Of a DNA stretch of 64,000 nt, positions 9,701-17,749 are shown in pieces; the first letter of the stretch is position 1, and every line of letters starts with the position of its first letter. Origin of the DNA: Gammaproteobacteria bacterium (GTDB taxonomy: Bacteria > Pseudomonadota > Gammaproteobacteria > JAJFKO01); contig JAJFKO010000064.1 of NCBI GenBank assembly GCA_021773175.1, positions 1 to 64,000 of the forward strand. Direction: 5' to 3'. The position numbers and the translations under genes are program-made. The notes beneath the pieces were generated by a model, which had not been told where the DNA came from, made no database searches, and saw only the letters and a list, made by a program, of their open reading frames with translations.

Positions 9701-12700
9701 ACAGTCTATAAACTTTTTGGAAGCGTTCAATGAGCGTGCCTTTGAACTTCAGTAGGAATTTTTCGAAGACTTTTAATTCTTCATCAAAATCCATGATGAT
9801 TTCATGTTGAGATTTTTTTTCAAGCGCAACGACCTTTATCAGAAATTCAATTTTCGTTTTCTCTATATCTGGTAACTCACAATCAGAAAGCGACTGGTCA
9901 GGATTGTTAGTTTTGAATCTAACATATTTTGTTACAGCTTCTTTGATAGCAGTGGGGACTGTACTGGTTGCGTCATTAAGAGCCGCAAGACTTGCTTCAA
10001 CTTTGTTGGTACCAATAGCTTGGATTGCACGTAATGCAGGCAAGAGTTTTAATGTATATCTTCCTTTATATTTAACAGCAATAGTTTTTGGGTGAAACAT
10101 TTCATGAGCATATTCTGCTAAGTCATCAAACGATAAAATATTGTTAAAAGCATTGCGATTACAATCTCGACTAACGCGTTGTGTAATAGTTGTATGGCTG
10201 GTACCAATCTCTTTTAAGGTATCTCCATAAAATAGTCCGATGAAGCAATCACCGGCAGACTCAAATTCTTTAGATAATCTTAGTGCGAGTTGTGCAGCAT
10301 CTTTTTTTAACTCCACAAAGAAAGCTATTTTTTTAGGGAATGTTGGCATGGCACGCATTGCAACCATGATTTCTCGATACAAGTTTCCCTGTACGCCATG
10401 TTGTGACTGTGGATCTTGTTGTGCGCGTAATCCAAGTACGGCGCTATAAAAGCTACGTATCATTTGAAACGATTGTTTTGAGTCTACTACAGGTGTTGAA
10501 TCAGTTAATCGTTGGCATTGTGAATAAATAATTTTTTCATGTGATAAGTTATTTGATTCTTCAGGGGACTCATAGCGAACACCATAATGAAAAAGTAAGC
10601 GTACCCAGCGCATGAAGCTATTGCTAACTTTCCCAAGTTTTTTTTGTAAAAACTCTGGGGTTACTTGAGCCTCACCTCCACAGTGTTCCTCTATGCTTGT
10701 TTCAAAACGTCCCCAGTGTCTGAATAACGCATCATTCAATTGATGAAATTCACCGAGTAGGCTTGAATAGATGAAACGCATGTGTAGTTTTAGCTCATCC
10801 ATATTATTAGGCCACGGTGTTGCTGACGACGCTAACACTAAACGATTTTCAACGGCGCCAACACTGCCGCTACATTGATAGGTTTTAGCGAAATCAAGAA
10901 TAATATGCGTTGGCTTGATGCCAATGTCTTCATCTTTTTTACGTCTACGCTTTGTTGCTTGTCTTGTTTGGCTAAAGTCATTACTGGATTTTACTGAGAT
11001 TAATTCATGACTTTCATCCAGCACAATCCCATTAAACAATGCTTTAAATGCTTCATATTTTTGAATGCGCCGTATTTGTTCGGCTTGTAATGCGGTTAAC
11101 TCTGCGATTATTCTACTAATCGTGCTGCTATCAAAGTTAGCTCCACGCTCTCTGGAAAGCTGCTCTTGATTTTCTTCTAATATTTCCTGCCAATCATCAC
11201 GATTCCCCATGACGAAAAATTTTGTTTTATTAAAAATAGCGGGTTCTATATTTCTTAAGCGTTGTCCAAACATCTTGAGTAAAGGATATTTTGTTTCATT
11301 AAGTATATTAATAAACTCATCATATGAGGCCTTTGCTTTAAGTCCTGGTGCGGCAGAAAAAAACTCATCGACAATAAGCTTTAAACGATCATTTGTTAAT
11401 ATAACAACACAGTAATTTCCTGTCCTTATTGTGTTTAATAATTCAGTATTAGAAAGTGATGATCCTTGTGCTTCTGAATAGACATTGGGTTGCTCTGGGA
11501 ACAAGCGGTTTCTTAACTCTTCTGTTAAGGTGCTAAGCCAGTGATCGCGTATACTTTTTTTGGGTGCCACAACAAGATAAGGCTTTCTATTATTCATTGA
11601 TACATCATGAAGATGTTGTGCCATCGCCATCAATAAAATATAGGTTTTACCGTAGCCTGTTGGTAGGTTGAGTAAGGTGCCACGGTTTGCACGTTGGTTC
11701 ATGAGTATTTGTAACGCAAAGTCAGCTTGGCTGAATTTTTGATCTTGTAGTTCAATGTTAAATTGTGGCTCAATGCGCGGTTTTTTTATTACTTTATGTC
11801 TAGAAGCTTTTAGTTCTTCAGCAATTAAACCAATTTGTGTTTCATCACGGGCTTGGCGTGTGGTTAAGTTGCATGCTAAGTCTTCCCAAAAGTTTAAACC
11901 TTTGGCGCTGGCCTTTAAACCAAGCGACTTTGATAATACGCCATATGTTTGTTCCGCAATACAATATTGTACGGCAAGTGAATCCTCTAATCGTTGATCG
12001 GAGAGCCGAATAACGTTGTTTTTTGCAGGATGAGTAACGTGCCAGCTAGATTTACGTAGAATGGATAAGACGCTGGTATCAGATTCGGTTTTGGTTGCTG
12101 TGATGCTAGCAACATGTCTGCCATTAAAAAATATGAGCTTAGCCTCAAAGAGATAATACGTCTGTTGCTTTTGCTCAATGACGGAAATAATAATGTCTTC
12201 TTGGCATGCTGGTCTATTTTCTGCTTCATCGCCATAATCTACGATTTCTTTAATTTTGAAATAACAAAACTTTTTTAGGAATAGTGGCGATCTTGCAAAA
12301 AAATCACAAGCTTGTTGTTTCACCTCAGTGCTTAACTGTCGATTTGCTTCTTTGATTATAAGTTTTAATCTTGGAAATTTTTCATAGATGCAATCAGGTA
12401 AATCCCAACAACCTTTAGCTTTAACAAGTGTTTGAATTTCATTTATGTGAAGCATTAATAATTTTTCGAGGTCATCAGTAATATGACAATTAGCGATAGG
12501 GCAGCGATGCGCATGCAATTCAATTAATAATAACTTCTCTTCATCAGTTTGTTGTTTAAGTTGTTCGATAGTCGCTTCGGTGTGAGGCGAGCTACCAACA
12601 AGTCTTAAGCTAAGTTGGTTAGTATTAACGGCAGTAGTTTGTTCGGTGGATAGTTGAATCGTTGGTCGTGTATCACCTGTTAAGCTAAATTTTAATTTTA

Positions 12701-12953
12701 CTACCTTTGGCGTTACAGCTTCTGCTGGAATAAATTGATAGATATAGACTTGACTACCTTCTGTGTGATAAAAAATGGCTTGCACTAATGTTCGTGTTAT
12801 TCCCTGGAGACCACTGCTGCTTAGTTTTTTGATGGTTCTTGCTAACGCCTGCATGACGTGTTCTTTATGAGCATCTGTGACTGCAGCAAACGCTGTAGGG
12901 GCAAAACCATATTTTGAGAGTTGAGCAACTGCGTTTTGGTAGTTTTCGGGCAT
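6726..12953 (-). CDS. Giant SF2 helicase fused to a GT-A-like glycosyltransferase region; probable effector
   Basis: A 2,075-residue protein. Residues 400-1200 are a DEAD/DEAH-type superfamily 2 ATPase: motif I NLPTGYGKT (429-437), VVAPKKS (461-467), motif II DESH (646-649), motif III SAT (710-712), GDAGTSGMR (1127-1135) and motif VI-like QVKGRVGRKKG (1155-1165). After a disordered linker (about 1310-1385), residues 1398-1650 begin LIIVVPTRGK and carry LCIDSDTIL with a DSD at 1520-1522, then HFISTGL and FWSFEGRHLV. This resembles a nucleotide-diphospho-sugar transferase with its metal-binding DxD. The tail is Ser/Thr/Pro/Arg-rich. Basic clusters TKRRRKK (667-673), AAKRPRV (1338-1344) and PRKPKRARMG (2057-2066) resemble nuclear localisation signals. 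No signal peptide. The helicase call is firm, the transferase call moderate, the effector role inference. Confidence 0.8.
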   Translation of the reverse strand: MPENYQNAVAQLSKYGFAPTAFAAVTDAHKEHVMQALARTIKKLSSSGLQGITRTLVQAIFYHTEGSQVYIYQFIPAEAVTPKVVKLKFSLTGDTRPTIQLSTEQTTAVNTNQLSLRLVGSSPHTEATIEQLKQQTDEEKLLLIELHAHRCPIANCHITDDLEKLLMLHINEIQTLVKAKGCWDLPDCIYEKFPRLKLIIKEANRQLSTEVKQQACDFFARSPLFLKKFCYFKIKEIVDYGDEAENRPACQEDIIISVIEQKQQTYYLFEAKLIFFNGRHVASITATKTESDTSVLSILRKSSWHVTHPAKNNVIRLSDQRLEDSLAVQYCIAEQTYGVLSKSLGLKASAKGLNFWEDLACNLTTRQARDETQIGLIAEELKASRHKVIKKPRIEPQFNIELQDQKFSQADFALQILMNQRANRGTLLNLPTGYGKTYILLMAMAQHLHDVSMNNRKPYLVVAPKKSIRDHWLSTLTEELRNRLFPEQPNVYSEAQGSSLSNTELLNTIRTGNYCVVILTNDRLKLIVDEFFSAAPGLKAKASYDEFINILNETKYPLLKMFGQRLRNIEPAIFNKTKFFVMGNRDDWQEILEENQEQLSRERGANFDSSTISRIIAELTALQAEQIRRIQKYEAFKALFNGIVLDESHELISVKSSNDFSQTRQATKRRRKKDEDIGIKPTHIILDFAKTYQCSGSVGAVENRLVLASSATPWPNNMDELKLHMRFIYSSLLGEFHQLNDALFRHWGRFETSIEEHCGGEAQVTPEFLQKKLGKVSNSFMRWVRLLFHYGVRYESPEESNNLSHEKIIYSQCQRLTDSTPVVDSKQSFQMIRSFYSAVLGLRAQQDPQSQHGVQGNLYREIMVAMRAMPTFPKKIAFFVELKKDAAQLALRLSKEFESAGDCFIGLFYGDTLKEIGTSHTTITQRVSRDCNRNAFNNILSFDDLAEYAHEMFHPKTIAVKYKGRYTLKLLPALRAIQAIGTNKVEASLAALNDATSTVPTAIKEAVTKYVRFKTNNPDQSLSDCELPDIEKTKIEFLIKVVALEKKSQHEIIMDFDEELKVFEKFLLKFKGTLIERFQKVYRLLTNADQPTTGKTASWHNDEFKVFYFSFLAYIYKIARSNILILGDAGTSGMRVDADVLTLLSGAWTEGKLTQVKGRVGRKKGQSGQQRHCEILLPLTNSVFELKILSYFIRKYLYNEIITGRRDLSPRDIIEPLMYALNLSQHYIERVNGGTIIYPEIHTAIQAQIDAAKRAQTKDYLALPPCDKAKILIPKALSDWLANIGILCDGLPQQRLVVLDDLVSDETLLRASEWQDDHVEEASTEYTEGHDAASAAPAAKRPRVAPSSRPKPVSYKPLIRRIPNKPIPRPRNARPRIVPMEYDIIPSYSHADFQYSNSLNLIIVVPTRGKAPDIPFERFIAYVRQAVRKYDVSVTLIYAINAHEAEAQNIKHILQAIEPEVSAKVLPIVTSFFWQSELDQHGKLQIPYGMIRNYCLLKAQERWQEIHAEHPDTVATLCIDSDTILTTTVLERFLAWKNTHPNFLMTTGYEMIPAPIAQDPLLLAPHEHAPNAAWQQYWLTLASRICNDVNSKLYDRRDNQEQYFGYMAEPIHFISTGLTTLLFSQALKLDSEELSPYGFWSFEGRHLVKFLRKMSASQAYLVIGPSPDFRKRSIHTNNQRFSIPIPTRMIKSILTREELVQVLTVLHNHPQHIINHRFAANNIAAFLQIRSGDIIEYASYLRMKPMLILLALGPQRCLKFAKMLYEFIQDEHYNFAAHFDARTWGISLEDFSTFVNGKFKQQFITKEHFTIYATLAAVWARAIAERIMYSFKDYYQGEYQNGRYAPMQLPDDYPVRAKAIAAEDDKQLEAVPPEALSLTTITNTIVTYLSQNTDAHPAPSWIQEKLTQDCGANLAFVGYTQDNKVIAVLTFPETIARTARKQICETVHAKICEALPVQKHNVTALVLTRQEEHYTLRFTKFQNDNLTFFSAVNQKGLTLADLQENLSSIAGLSLSTVVTPTRTTTASTTSTQARRRPRQPEAETTEASSSQATSEAPRKPKRARMGAKSDSTDSS

Positions 12954-13200
12954 ATTATTATTTTTGCTAGCGTTATAGGTATAGATTTAAGCGCCATATT
13001 TTGACCAGCTTTTAATGTTATGTCCAGTTTTCATTAAATTGACGCTGTAGTGAATGCTAATTACCTTTATACCCGTGGCTGACATGTTTAATGAAATGTT
13101 AAAAATCCTGTAAACCGAAGGTATTGAAATAAACTCCGATTTACAGAAAACATCTCCTCTAGCTTCTTTATGTGATTTTCTCTAGTTATTAACTAGATTT

Positions 13201-13641
13201 TTACCTAGATGTGAGCTTTGTTCGTGAGGTCTGTTGTTCAATATCATTTAGAGCTACACTATTTTCTTCTTCTGCACTATTTCTAAAAAAACCTTGCCTT
13301 AATAACAGTGTTGTTACTGCTGTCGCAGAAACTGCGCCACAGGCCACAGTGGCAAATACACCTGTCGAGATTGCTCCAATGGCCATCCCTGCGGCAGTAC
13401 CAATTCCTCCACCCAAAGCAGCTCCAATCGGTATTCCTAGAACAACGCCGTAGCCACCACATGCAAGTCCAACTAATCCACCAATTGCTGTACCTACAGC
13501 AGTGCCAACTCCGCCACCTAATGATCCTCCTATAGCACCATTGATTGACATAAATGTAGTACCGATGGAAATAGCAATAGGTGAAAACATTGCAACATTT
13601 TTCAATGAATTGAGTAGCATTTTCTTCTTTGTATTTTCCAT
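13201..13641 (-). CDS. Glycine-zipper membrane protein
   Basis: A 146-residue protein. Residues about 20-115 are almost wholly Gly/Ala/Ile/Val in glycine-zipper spacing (GGSLGGGVGTAVGTAIGGLV and similar), enough for three to four membrane-inserting helices. It is flanked by a short basic N terminus (MENTKKK) and a polar C terminus. There is no cleavable signal. Glycine zippers occur in pore-forming and membrane-inserting proteins and in some secreted effectors of intracellular bacteria. A 10-bp perfect inverted repeat lies in its leader (13677-13712). Function unknown. Confidence 0.6.
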   Translation of the reverse strand: MENTKKKMLLNSLKNVAMFSPIAISIGTTFMSINGAIGGSLGGGVGTAVGTAIGGLVGLACGGYGVVLGIPIGAALGGGIGTAAGMAIGAISTGVFATVACGAVSATAVTTLLLRQGFFRNSAEEENSVALNDIEQQTSRTKLTSR

Positions 13642-13676
13642 TTTAATATCCTCTATTTCTGATGTTTATATATCTT

Positions 13677-13712
13677 TTTCCCGATAGAGTATTTAAATGT
13701 TTTATCGGGAAA
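13677..13712. repeat. Inverted repeat in the leader of the glycine-zipper gene
   Basis: TTTCCCGATA (13677-13686) and TATCGGGAAA (13703-13712), perfect 10-bp arms, 16-base loop, 36 bases upstream of the 13641 start. Could be an operator or a leader hairpin; no T tract follows on the gene strand. Confidence 0.45.
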
Positions 13713-13789
13713 TTTAGAGTAGAGGAATGGATGTTAGTTTGAAATACGTAAAATTCCCTGCGGTATTTTAAGAAATATCATAATAGATA

Positions 13790-13966
13790 TCACGAATGGA
13801 TTTTAGTATTATGGATAATCTTTTCTTGATGAAGGGTTTGATACGCCGCGTCATAATAGTGACAAGGCGTTTTGTTTACTTCCTGATTTAGTTGATAACG
13901 TGCATTAATAGTCTCGATTAACGCCTTTCTGTCGATAAGACAACGATTCTTGTTTTGCTTTTTCAT
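13790..13966 (-). CDS. Possible 58-residue protein
   Basis: Reading from the ATG at 13966 gives MKKQNKNRCLIDRKALIETI and continues for 58 codons to TGA at 13790. The product is basic and polar, with codon use like its neighbours. Only a weak AGG is seen upstream. It fills the otherwise empty gap between the glycine-zipper gene and the LuxR gene. Could be a chance frame. Confidence 0.4.
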   Translation of the reverse strand: MKKQNKNRCLIDRKALIETINARYQLNQEVNKTPCHYYDAAYQTLHQEKIIHNTKIHS

Positions 13967-14115
13967 GAAAATGCCTATGTATTATTATCGTTTGAATCTA
14001 TTCGCGGATAATAACGGTTTTTTAAAAAAAACATATAGGGATTTTTAACTATATAAATTTTTATACACATGCCATATTATGTGATTTAGACGTTTATGTA
14101 GTGAGGGATGTAACG

Positions 14116-14928
14116 ATGGAATCACCAGACTCAAGTGAATATGATGTCGAAAATGAATTTCAAAAAATTGTTTCGCCACTACTACAACATTCAAGGATCT
14201 CTTATTTCTGCTTTGTTCGACGCTATAAAGATAATTCTAGAGTTTGTCTCTCAACCCACCGTCACTGGAACCGTGCTTATATTTCAGAAAAATTATTTAT
14301 ATTTGATATATTTGAAAAAGAAGAGTGTTTTCTTAATAACGACTATATGTTGTGGGATACGTTAGAAAAAAACAAGGTTTACGAACTTGCGAAAAGTGAT
14401 TTTGATATTATCCATCATCTAACCATGGTTGAAAAAAGATTAGAGTTTACGGACTTTTTTCATTTTGGTTCGAATATAAAAGAGAATATAGTCCAAAATA
14501 GTGAGTACCTTAAAAATATTGATGTTTTAACGTTGTTTACACAGTACTTTAAAGATAGCATTTCTTCTATATTGCCTGCTGTAGAAAGATTACAGATAGA
14601 AAAACATCACGCCACCTCATGTCTTAATAGTGATAATGAGGATTTGCTTCTGAATGACTTTAGTTTGTTGGTAGATGCTATTCCTATAAATCGTTATTAT
14701 TTTATGTTGGACAACAAACAAATTTATCTTAGTAAACGTGAATTTGAATGCGTTAAATGGTTGGTGCGAGGAAAGTCAGCAACAGAAATAGCGAAGATAT
14801 TATCAATCTCGCAGAAAACAGTGCAAAAACATATTGAAAATGTGAAAAACAAAATGAATTGCTATAAGCAATCAACATTAATATATAAACTACTTTCAGA
14901 GAATTATTTTAGTTCTTTATTGTTTTAG
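14116..14928 (+). CDS. LuxR-family transcription regulator
   Basis: A 270-residue DNA-binding protein. The C terminus has the LuxR/GerE helix-turn-helix: LSKREFECVKWLVRGKSATEIAKILSISQKTVQKHIENVKNKM, written here in parts (about residues 204-250; key E, G, T-EIA, S-KTV-HI residues present). The N-terminal 190 residues resemble no sensor domain I can name and lack the usual conserved autoinducer-pocket residues. The ATG at 14116 follows GAGGGA by about 7 bases and is preferred to the GTG at 14101. Regulated genes are unknown; the neighbours are the glycine-zipper gene and the cellulase. Confidence 0.8.
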   Translation: MESPDSSEYDVENEFQKIVSPLLQHSRISYFCFVRRYKDNSRVCLSTHRHWNRAYISEKLFIFDIFEKEECFLNNDYMLWDTLEKNKVYELAKSDFDIIHHLTMVEKRLEFTDFFHFGSNIKENIVQNSEYLKNIDVLTLFTQYFKDSISSILPAVERLQIEKHHATSCLNSDNEDLLLNDFSLLVDAIPINRYYFMLDNKQIYLSKREFECVKWLVRGKSATEIAKILSISQKTVQKHIENVKNKMNCYKQSTLIYKLLSENYFSSLLF

Positions 14929-14986
14929 AATGTTAATATTCAGTCTAATCTGCAAAATTAGCATACTGAACGATTAAACAGAGAAA

Positions 14987-15010
14987 GAAAGCTTTAGTTT
15001 CTAAGCTTTC
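14987..15010 (+). terminator. Weak hairpin between convergent luxR-type and cellulase genes
   Basis: GAAAGCTTTAG (14987-14997) pairs with CTAAGCTTTC (15001-15010) with one bulged base and a 3-base loop. It lies in the convergent gap after 14928; no long T tract follows. Confidence 0.35.
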
Positions 15011-15067
15011 AAATACAATCTAATGCACATTACTGTACTTCCAATTATTTCATGACAAAGATTGCGA

Positions 15068-16918
15068 TTATCTCAGGAACCCCATTGCCGATTCAAGTGC
15101 TGAGGCTACTGTAGATGCAGGTGCTAAGCTTGCTACACTCGAAACAGGGGAATGTGGTGTTGCATAAAAGCCAATTTCCCGCTGTGCCTTGTAAGAGGCT
15201 CGAGCACGTTCATCGCCTTGAACTGCTTTAGCAGCCAATACAGCTTCAGGTGAGAAACTAGCTGGGCAATCAGCAACAAAATTTATCAATTGAGATGCTA
15301 GCCAACAACTCATGTCTGTAAAGATCGATGATAAAGCTGATCCACTACTTTGAGCTGAATCTATATTGCTATTAGCTTTTGCTTTTAATCCATCATCATT
15401 TTGAGGCTTAAAGCCGGGCATCGTTTGCATCACTTCTACACGTGGATCAGAAGTATCTCCTGGTGTAATTCTCAAAGGATATTGCCAATTATGTGGGGTT
15501 TGTGTCCACCAATTATAAGCAACATACACATCTTGATTTGCATAGATGTGTTGCAATACATCTTCAAGCACGGTCTCACAATTTGCTGTTTTAATCACGC
15601 CCATTTCAGTAATACGGATTTTTATGCCATGCTCGCGTGCAAGAGCAGTTAATTCGGGAATGCGGTTTAAAGCTAATGCCGTATTAGCAGGTACACATTC
15701 AGTCAAGCCAGTGCCGCCACCACTTGCACCATTAAAATAGGTGTGGATGGCCATTTGCACATCGCCATAAGTTTCAGGATTCGTGAATAACGGTTCTAAT
15801 ACTTTAAATTGTTGCGAGCCACTGCCATCCGCGTTCGTCCAAGCTCCCGGTGAGCCCCATAATGATCCTTCTATTGCAATGGTACCGTTAAATCCTCTGG
15901 CACGTGCTGCTTTAATCAAACCATCGTAACAGGCAAAAAGTTCTTCGGGAGTTGAATGTGTTGGTTCATTCATGGCTTCAAACACGATGTTATCCATACC
16001 AACGAATAAATCAGCAAAAGACGATCCAATAAGATTACGACATTGCTCTGGCGTAATAGGTTGACCTCTAAATTCCATATAATTATGTGGCTCAACTACC
16101 GCTTGTGCGCCATGTCCAGTAATATTCGCCACATACTCTAAATATTGTCGAACGTATTGTGAGGATCGATCAATCGTTAAGCCGTCTGGCGAGCCATATT
16201 CCAATTTAAAAGGCACTCTCAAAGAAACAAATTGATGTTCTAAAGCTGTTTGAATATCCTCGCAAGTCGGTGGATTGATTTCTCCAACGTTATGCCCCCA
16301 TTCAAACCCAGAGTGATCCATACCTTTTAATAATTCGCCCACAGGCAGGGTGACATTTGCTGTAATATCACAATTTCTTTTATCAACTGTAACAGTTTGC
16401 GGTTTGCCAGCTTGATAAGAACCTAAGGACACCGACACACCATCGGCATTGGAAATGGTTACTTCTTGGGGAGTTAATCTTACACCAAAATGACCGCGAT
16501 AATTCCCACTAGAATCTTTAACATCGTATTCAAGATCAATCCAACCATTATCGCCACCATTAGTCGCTTGTTGGATGCGCACCCATTGTTGGGCGAGTTG
16601 AGGCAAGCTTTGTGCGCAAGCATCAGGTTTTTGATAATCCGCACAAGAAGCATCTTGCTGCGTTGTTCCTGTTAGTTCAAAGCTTAAATCAGAAGCATTT
16701 TCAATTCCCAAGTTGGAATATTCAACTTGATCATCATCACTATCATTACCAGGAAGAAGTATGTTGTAAGCTGCTACGCCAGCACCCAGAAACACTGTGC
16801 CCGCGAAGCACGCAACTGTTGATATGATACCCCAACATAGTATTTTCTGTGGGAGGGACCATTGGCCGTCGTGGTCATTATCAATAGATTCATATTTATT
16901 ACGTTGAAGATCGAGCAT
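15068..16918 (-). CDS. Membrane-anchored GH5-family cellulase-like glycoside hydrolase
   Basis: A 616-residue protein. A polar N terminus is followed by one membrane segment (about residues 25-54), then an outer domain of about 130 residues, a GH5-like (beta/alpha)8 domain (about 195-500) and a Ser/Ala-rich tail. Catalytic marks of family 5 are present: VFEAMNEPTH with acid/base Glu318, and IRITEMGV with nucleophile Glu438; HNYM and AYNWWTQ fit the active-site His and Trp strands. The ATG at 16918 follows GAGG and is preferred to the upstream start. It should cleave beta-1,4-glucan, perhaps host (amoebal) cellulose or biofilm glucan. It is divergent from a LuxR protein with a lux-box-like site in between. 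Confidence 0.8.
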   Translation of the reverse strand: MLDLQRNKYESIDNDHDGQWSLPQKILCWGIISTVACFAGTVFLGAGVAAYNILLPGNDSDDDQVEYSNLGIENASDLSFELTGTTQQDASCADYQKPDACAQSLPQLAQQWVRIQQATNGGDNGWIDLEYDVKDSSGNYRGHFGVRLTPQEVTISNADGVSVSLGSYQAGKPQTVTVDKRNCDITANVTLPVGELLKGMDHSGFEWGHNVGEINPPTCEDIQTALEHQFVSLRVPFKLEYGSPDGLTIDRSSQYVRQYLEYVANITGHGAQAVVEPHNYMEFRGQPITPEQCRNLIGSSFADLFVGMDNIVFEAMNEPTHSTPEELFACYDGLIKAARARGFNGTIAIEGSLWGSPGAWTNADGSGSQQFKVLEPLFTNPETYGDVQMAIHTYFNGASGGGTGLTECVPANTALALNRIPELTALAREHGIKIRITEMGVIKTANCETVLEDVLQHIYANQDVYVAYNWWTQTPHNWQYPLRITPGDTSDPRVEVMQTMPGFKPQNDDGLKAKANSNIDSAQSSGSALSSIFTDMSCWLASQLINFVADCPASFSPEAVLAAKAVQGDERARASYKAQREIGFYATPHSPVSSVASLAPASTVASALESAMGFLR

Positions 16919-16984
16919 ATTGATACCTCGCTTATGTGTAAAAAAACTAACCACAACTGTAATGAAGTTGACAGACTATATCCA

Positions 16985-17000
16985 CTGTTATTTTTAACAG
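16985..17000. promoter_or_regulatory. lux-box-like palindrome between cellulase and luxR genes
   Basis: CTGTTATTTTTAACAG is a perfect inverted repeat with the CTG-N10-CAG frame of LuxR-family operators. It sits 20 bases before the luxR-type start at 17021 and 66 bases before the cellulase start at 16918, in a divergent promoter region. A single such palindrome can arise by chance in AT-rich DNA. Confidence 0.5.
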
Positions 17001-17020
17001 GTTTGTGCTAAATTTATCCG

Positions 17021-17749
17021 ATGAATATTCAGCAGTTTCAAATAAAATGCCAGGCCATTAAAGTACTCCCTGAGCTAGAAGGATTATTAACGCAGTTTTT
17101 AAAACACTATGGTATTAATACCTTTTCCGTGACTTATTATGGTCACACGCCAGGTTCGATGAAAACATTACCTTATGAATTTAGTACTGAAAATTTTAAG
17201 CCTTGGCATGAGTTTTACATTGAGTCTAATTACAACACCATTGATACCACGCTAGATGATGCTTACATGACGTGTTTGCCAATATACTGGAATGTTCAGC
17301 AACAGTTAGCTTTAGCGAGGAATGCACAAGAGAAACAAATGCGTCAAGACTCGCTTGATTTTGGAATTAAACAGGGACTGTCGATACCTATACACGGGCC
17401 ACACGATGATTTCGTCACGCTCACCTTAGTACAAATGAAAGATGAAGACGGTCTTGAAAATTGGGAGGTACATCAATTTGATTTTCTGATTGCAGCCTAT
17501 TGTTATTATGAGCGCTTAAGTTATTTGGTAACGTCTAAATTAAAGAATGAGAATTTATATAATTTGAGTCAACGTGAAATACAGTGTTTAAAGTTGGTGG
17601 CCAAACATTTCAGCACAACACAAATTGCTCATGCATTGGATGTTTCTGAACGCACTGTACATTTTCATATACAAAATCTTAATAAGAAATTAGGGTCACA
17701 TAACAAATATCAAAGTGTGATAAAAGCGATGCAAAAAGGCTTACTATAA
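17021..17749 (+). CDS. LuxR-type regulator, autoinducer-binding-like ('LuxR solo')
   Basis: A 242-residue protein with LuxR architecture: an N-terminal domain (about 15-165) with the W...Y.....D pattern of autoinducer-binding domains (KPWHEFYIESNYNTIDTTL, then DFGIKQGLSIPIHGP), and a C-terminal HTH (about 178-240, LSQREIQCLKLVAKHFSTTQIAHALDVSERTVHFHI in outline). No luxI-type synthase is present in the window, so it would be a solo sensor of a neighbour's or host's signal. The divergent cellulase and the palindrome at 16985 make the cellulase its likely target. Confidence 0.82.
   Translation: MNIQQFQIKCQAIKVLPELEGLLTQFLKHYGINTFSVTYYGHTPGSMKTLPYEFSTENFKPWHEFYIESNYNTIDTTLDDAYMTCLPIYWNVQQQLALARNAQEKQMRQDSLDFGIKQGLSIPIHGPHDDFVTLTLVQMKDEDGLENWEVHQFDFLIAAYCYYERLSYLVTSKLKNENLYNLSQREIQCLKLVAKHFSTTQIAHALDVSERTVHFHIQNLNKKLGSHNKYQSVIKAMQKGLL

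Noticed and set aside
13108-13146. CTGTAAA / TTTACAG inverted repeat as a regulatory site
   Set aside because: Only 7-bp arms with a long gap in AT-rich DNA; expected by chance.
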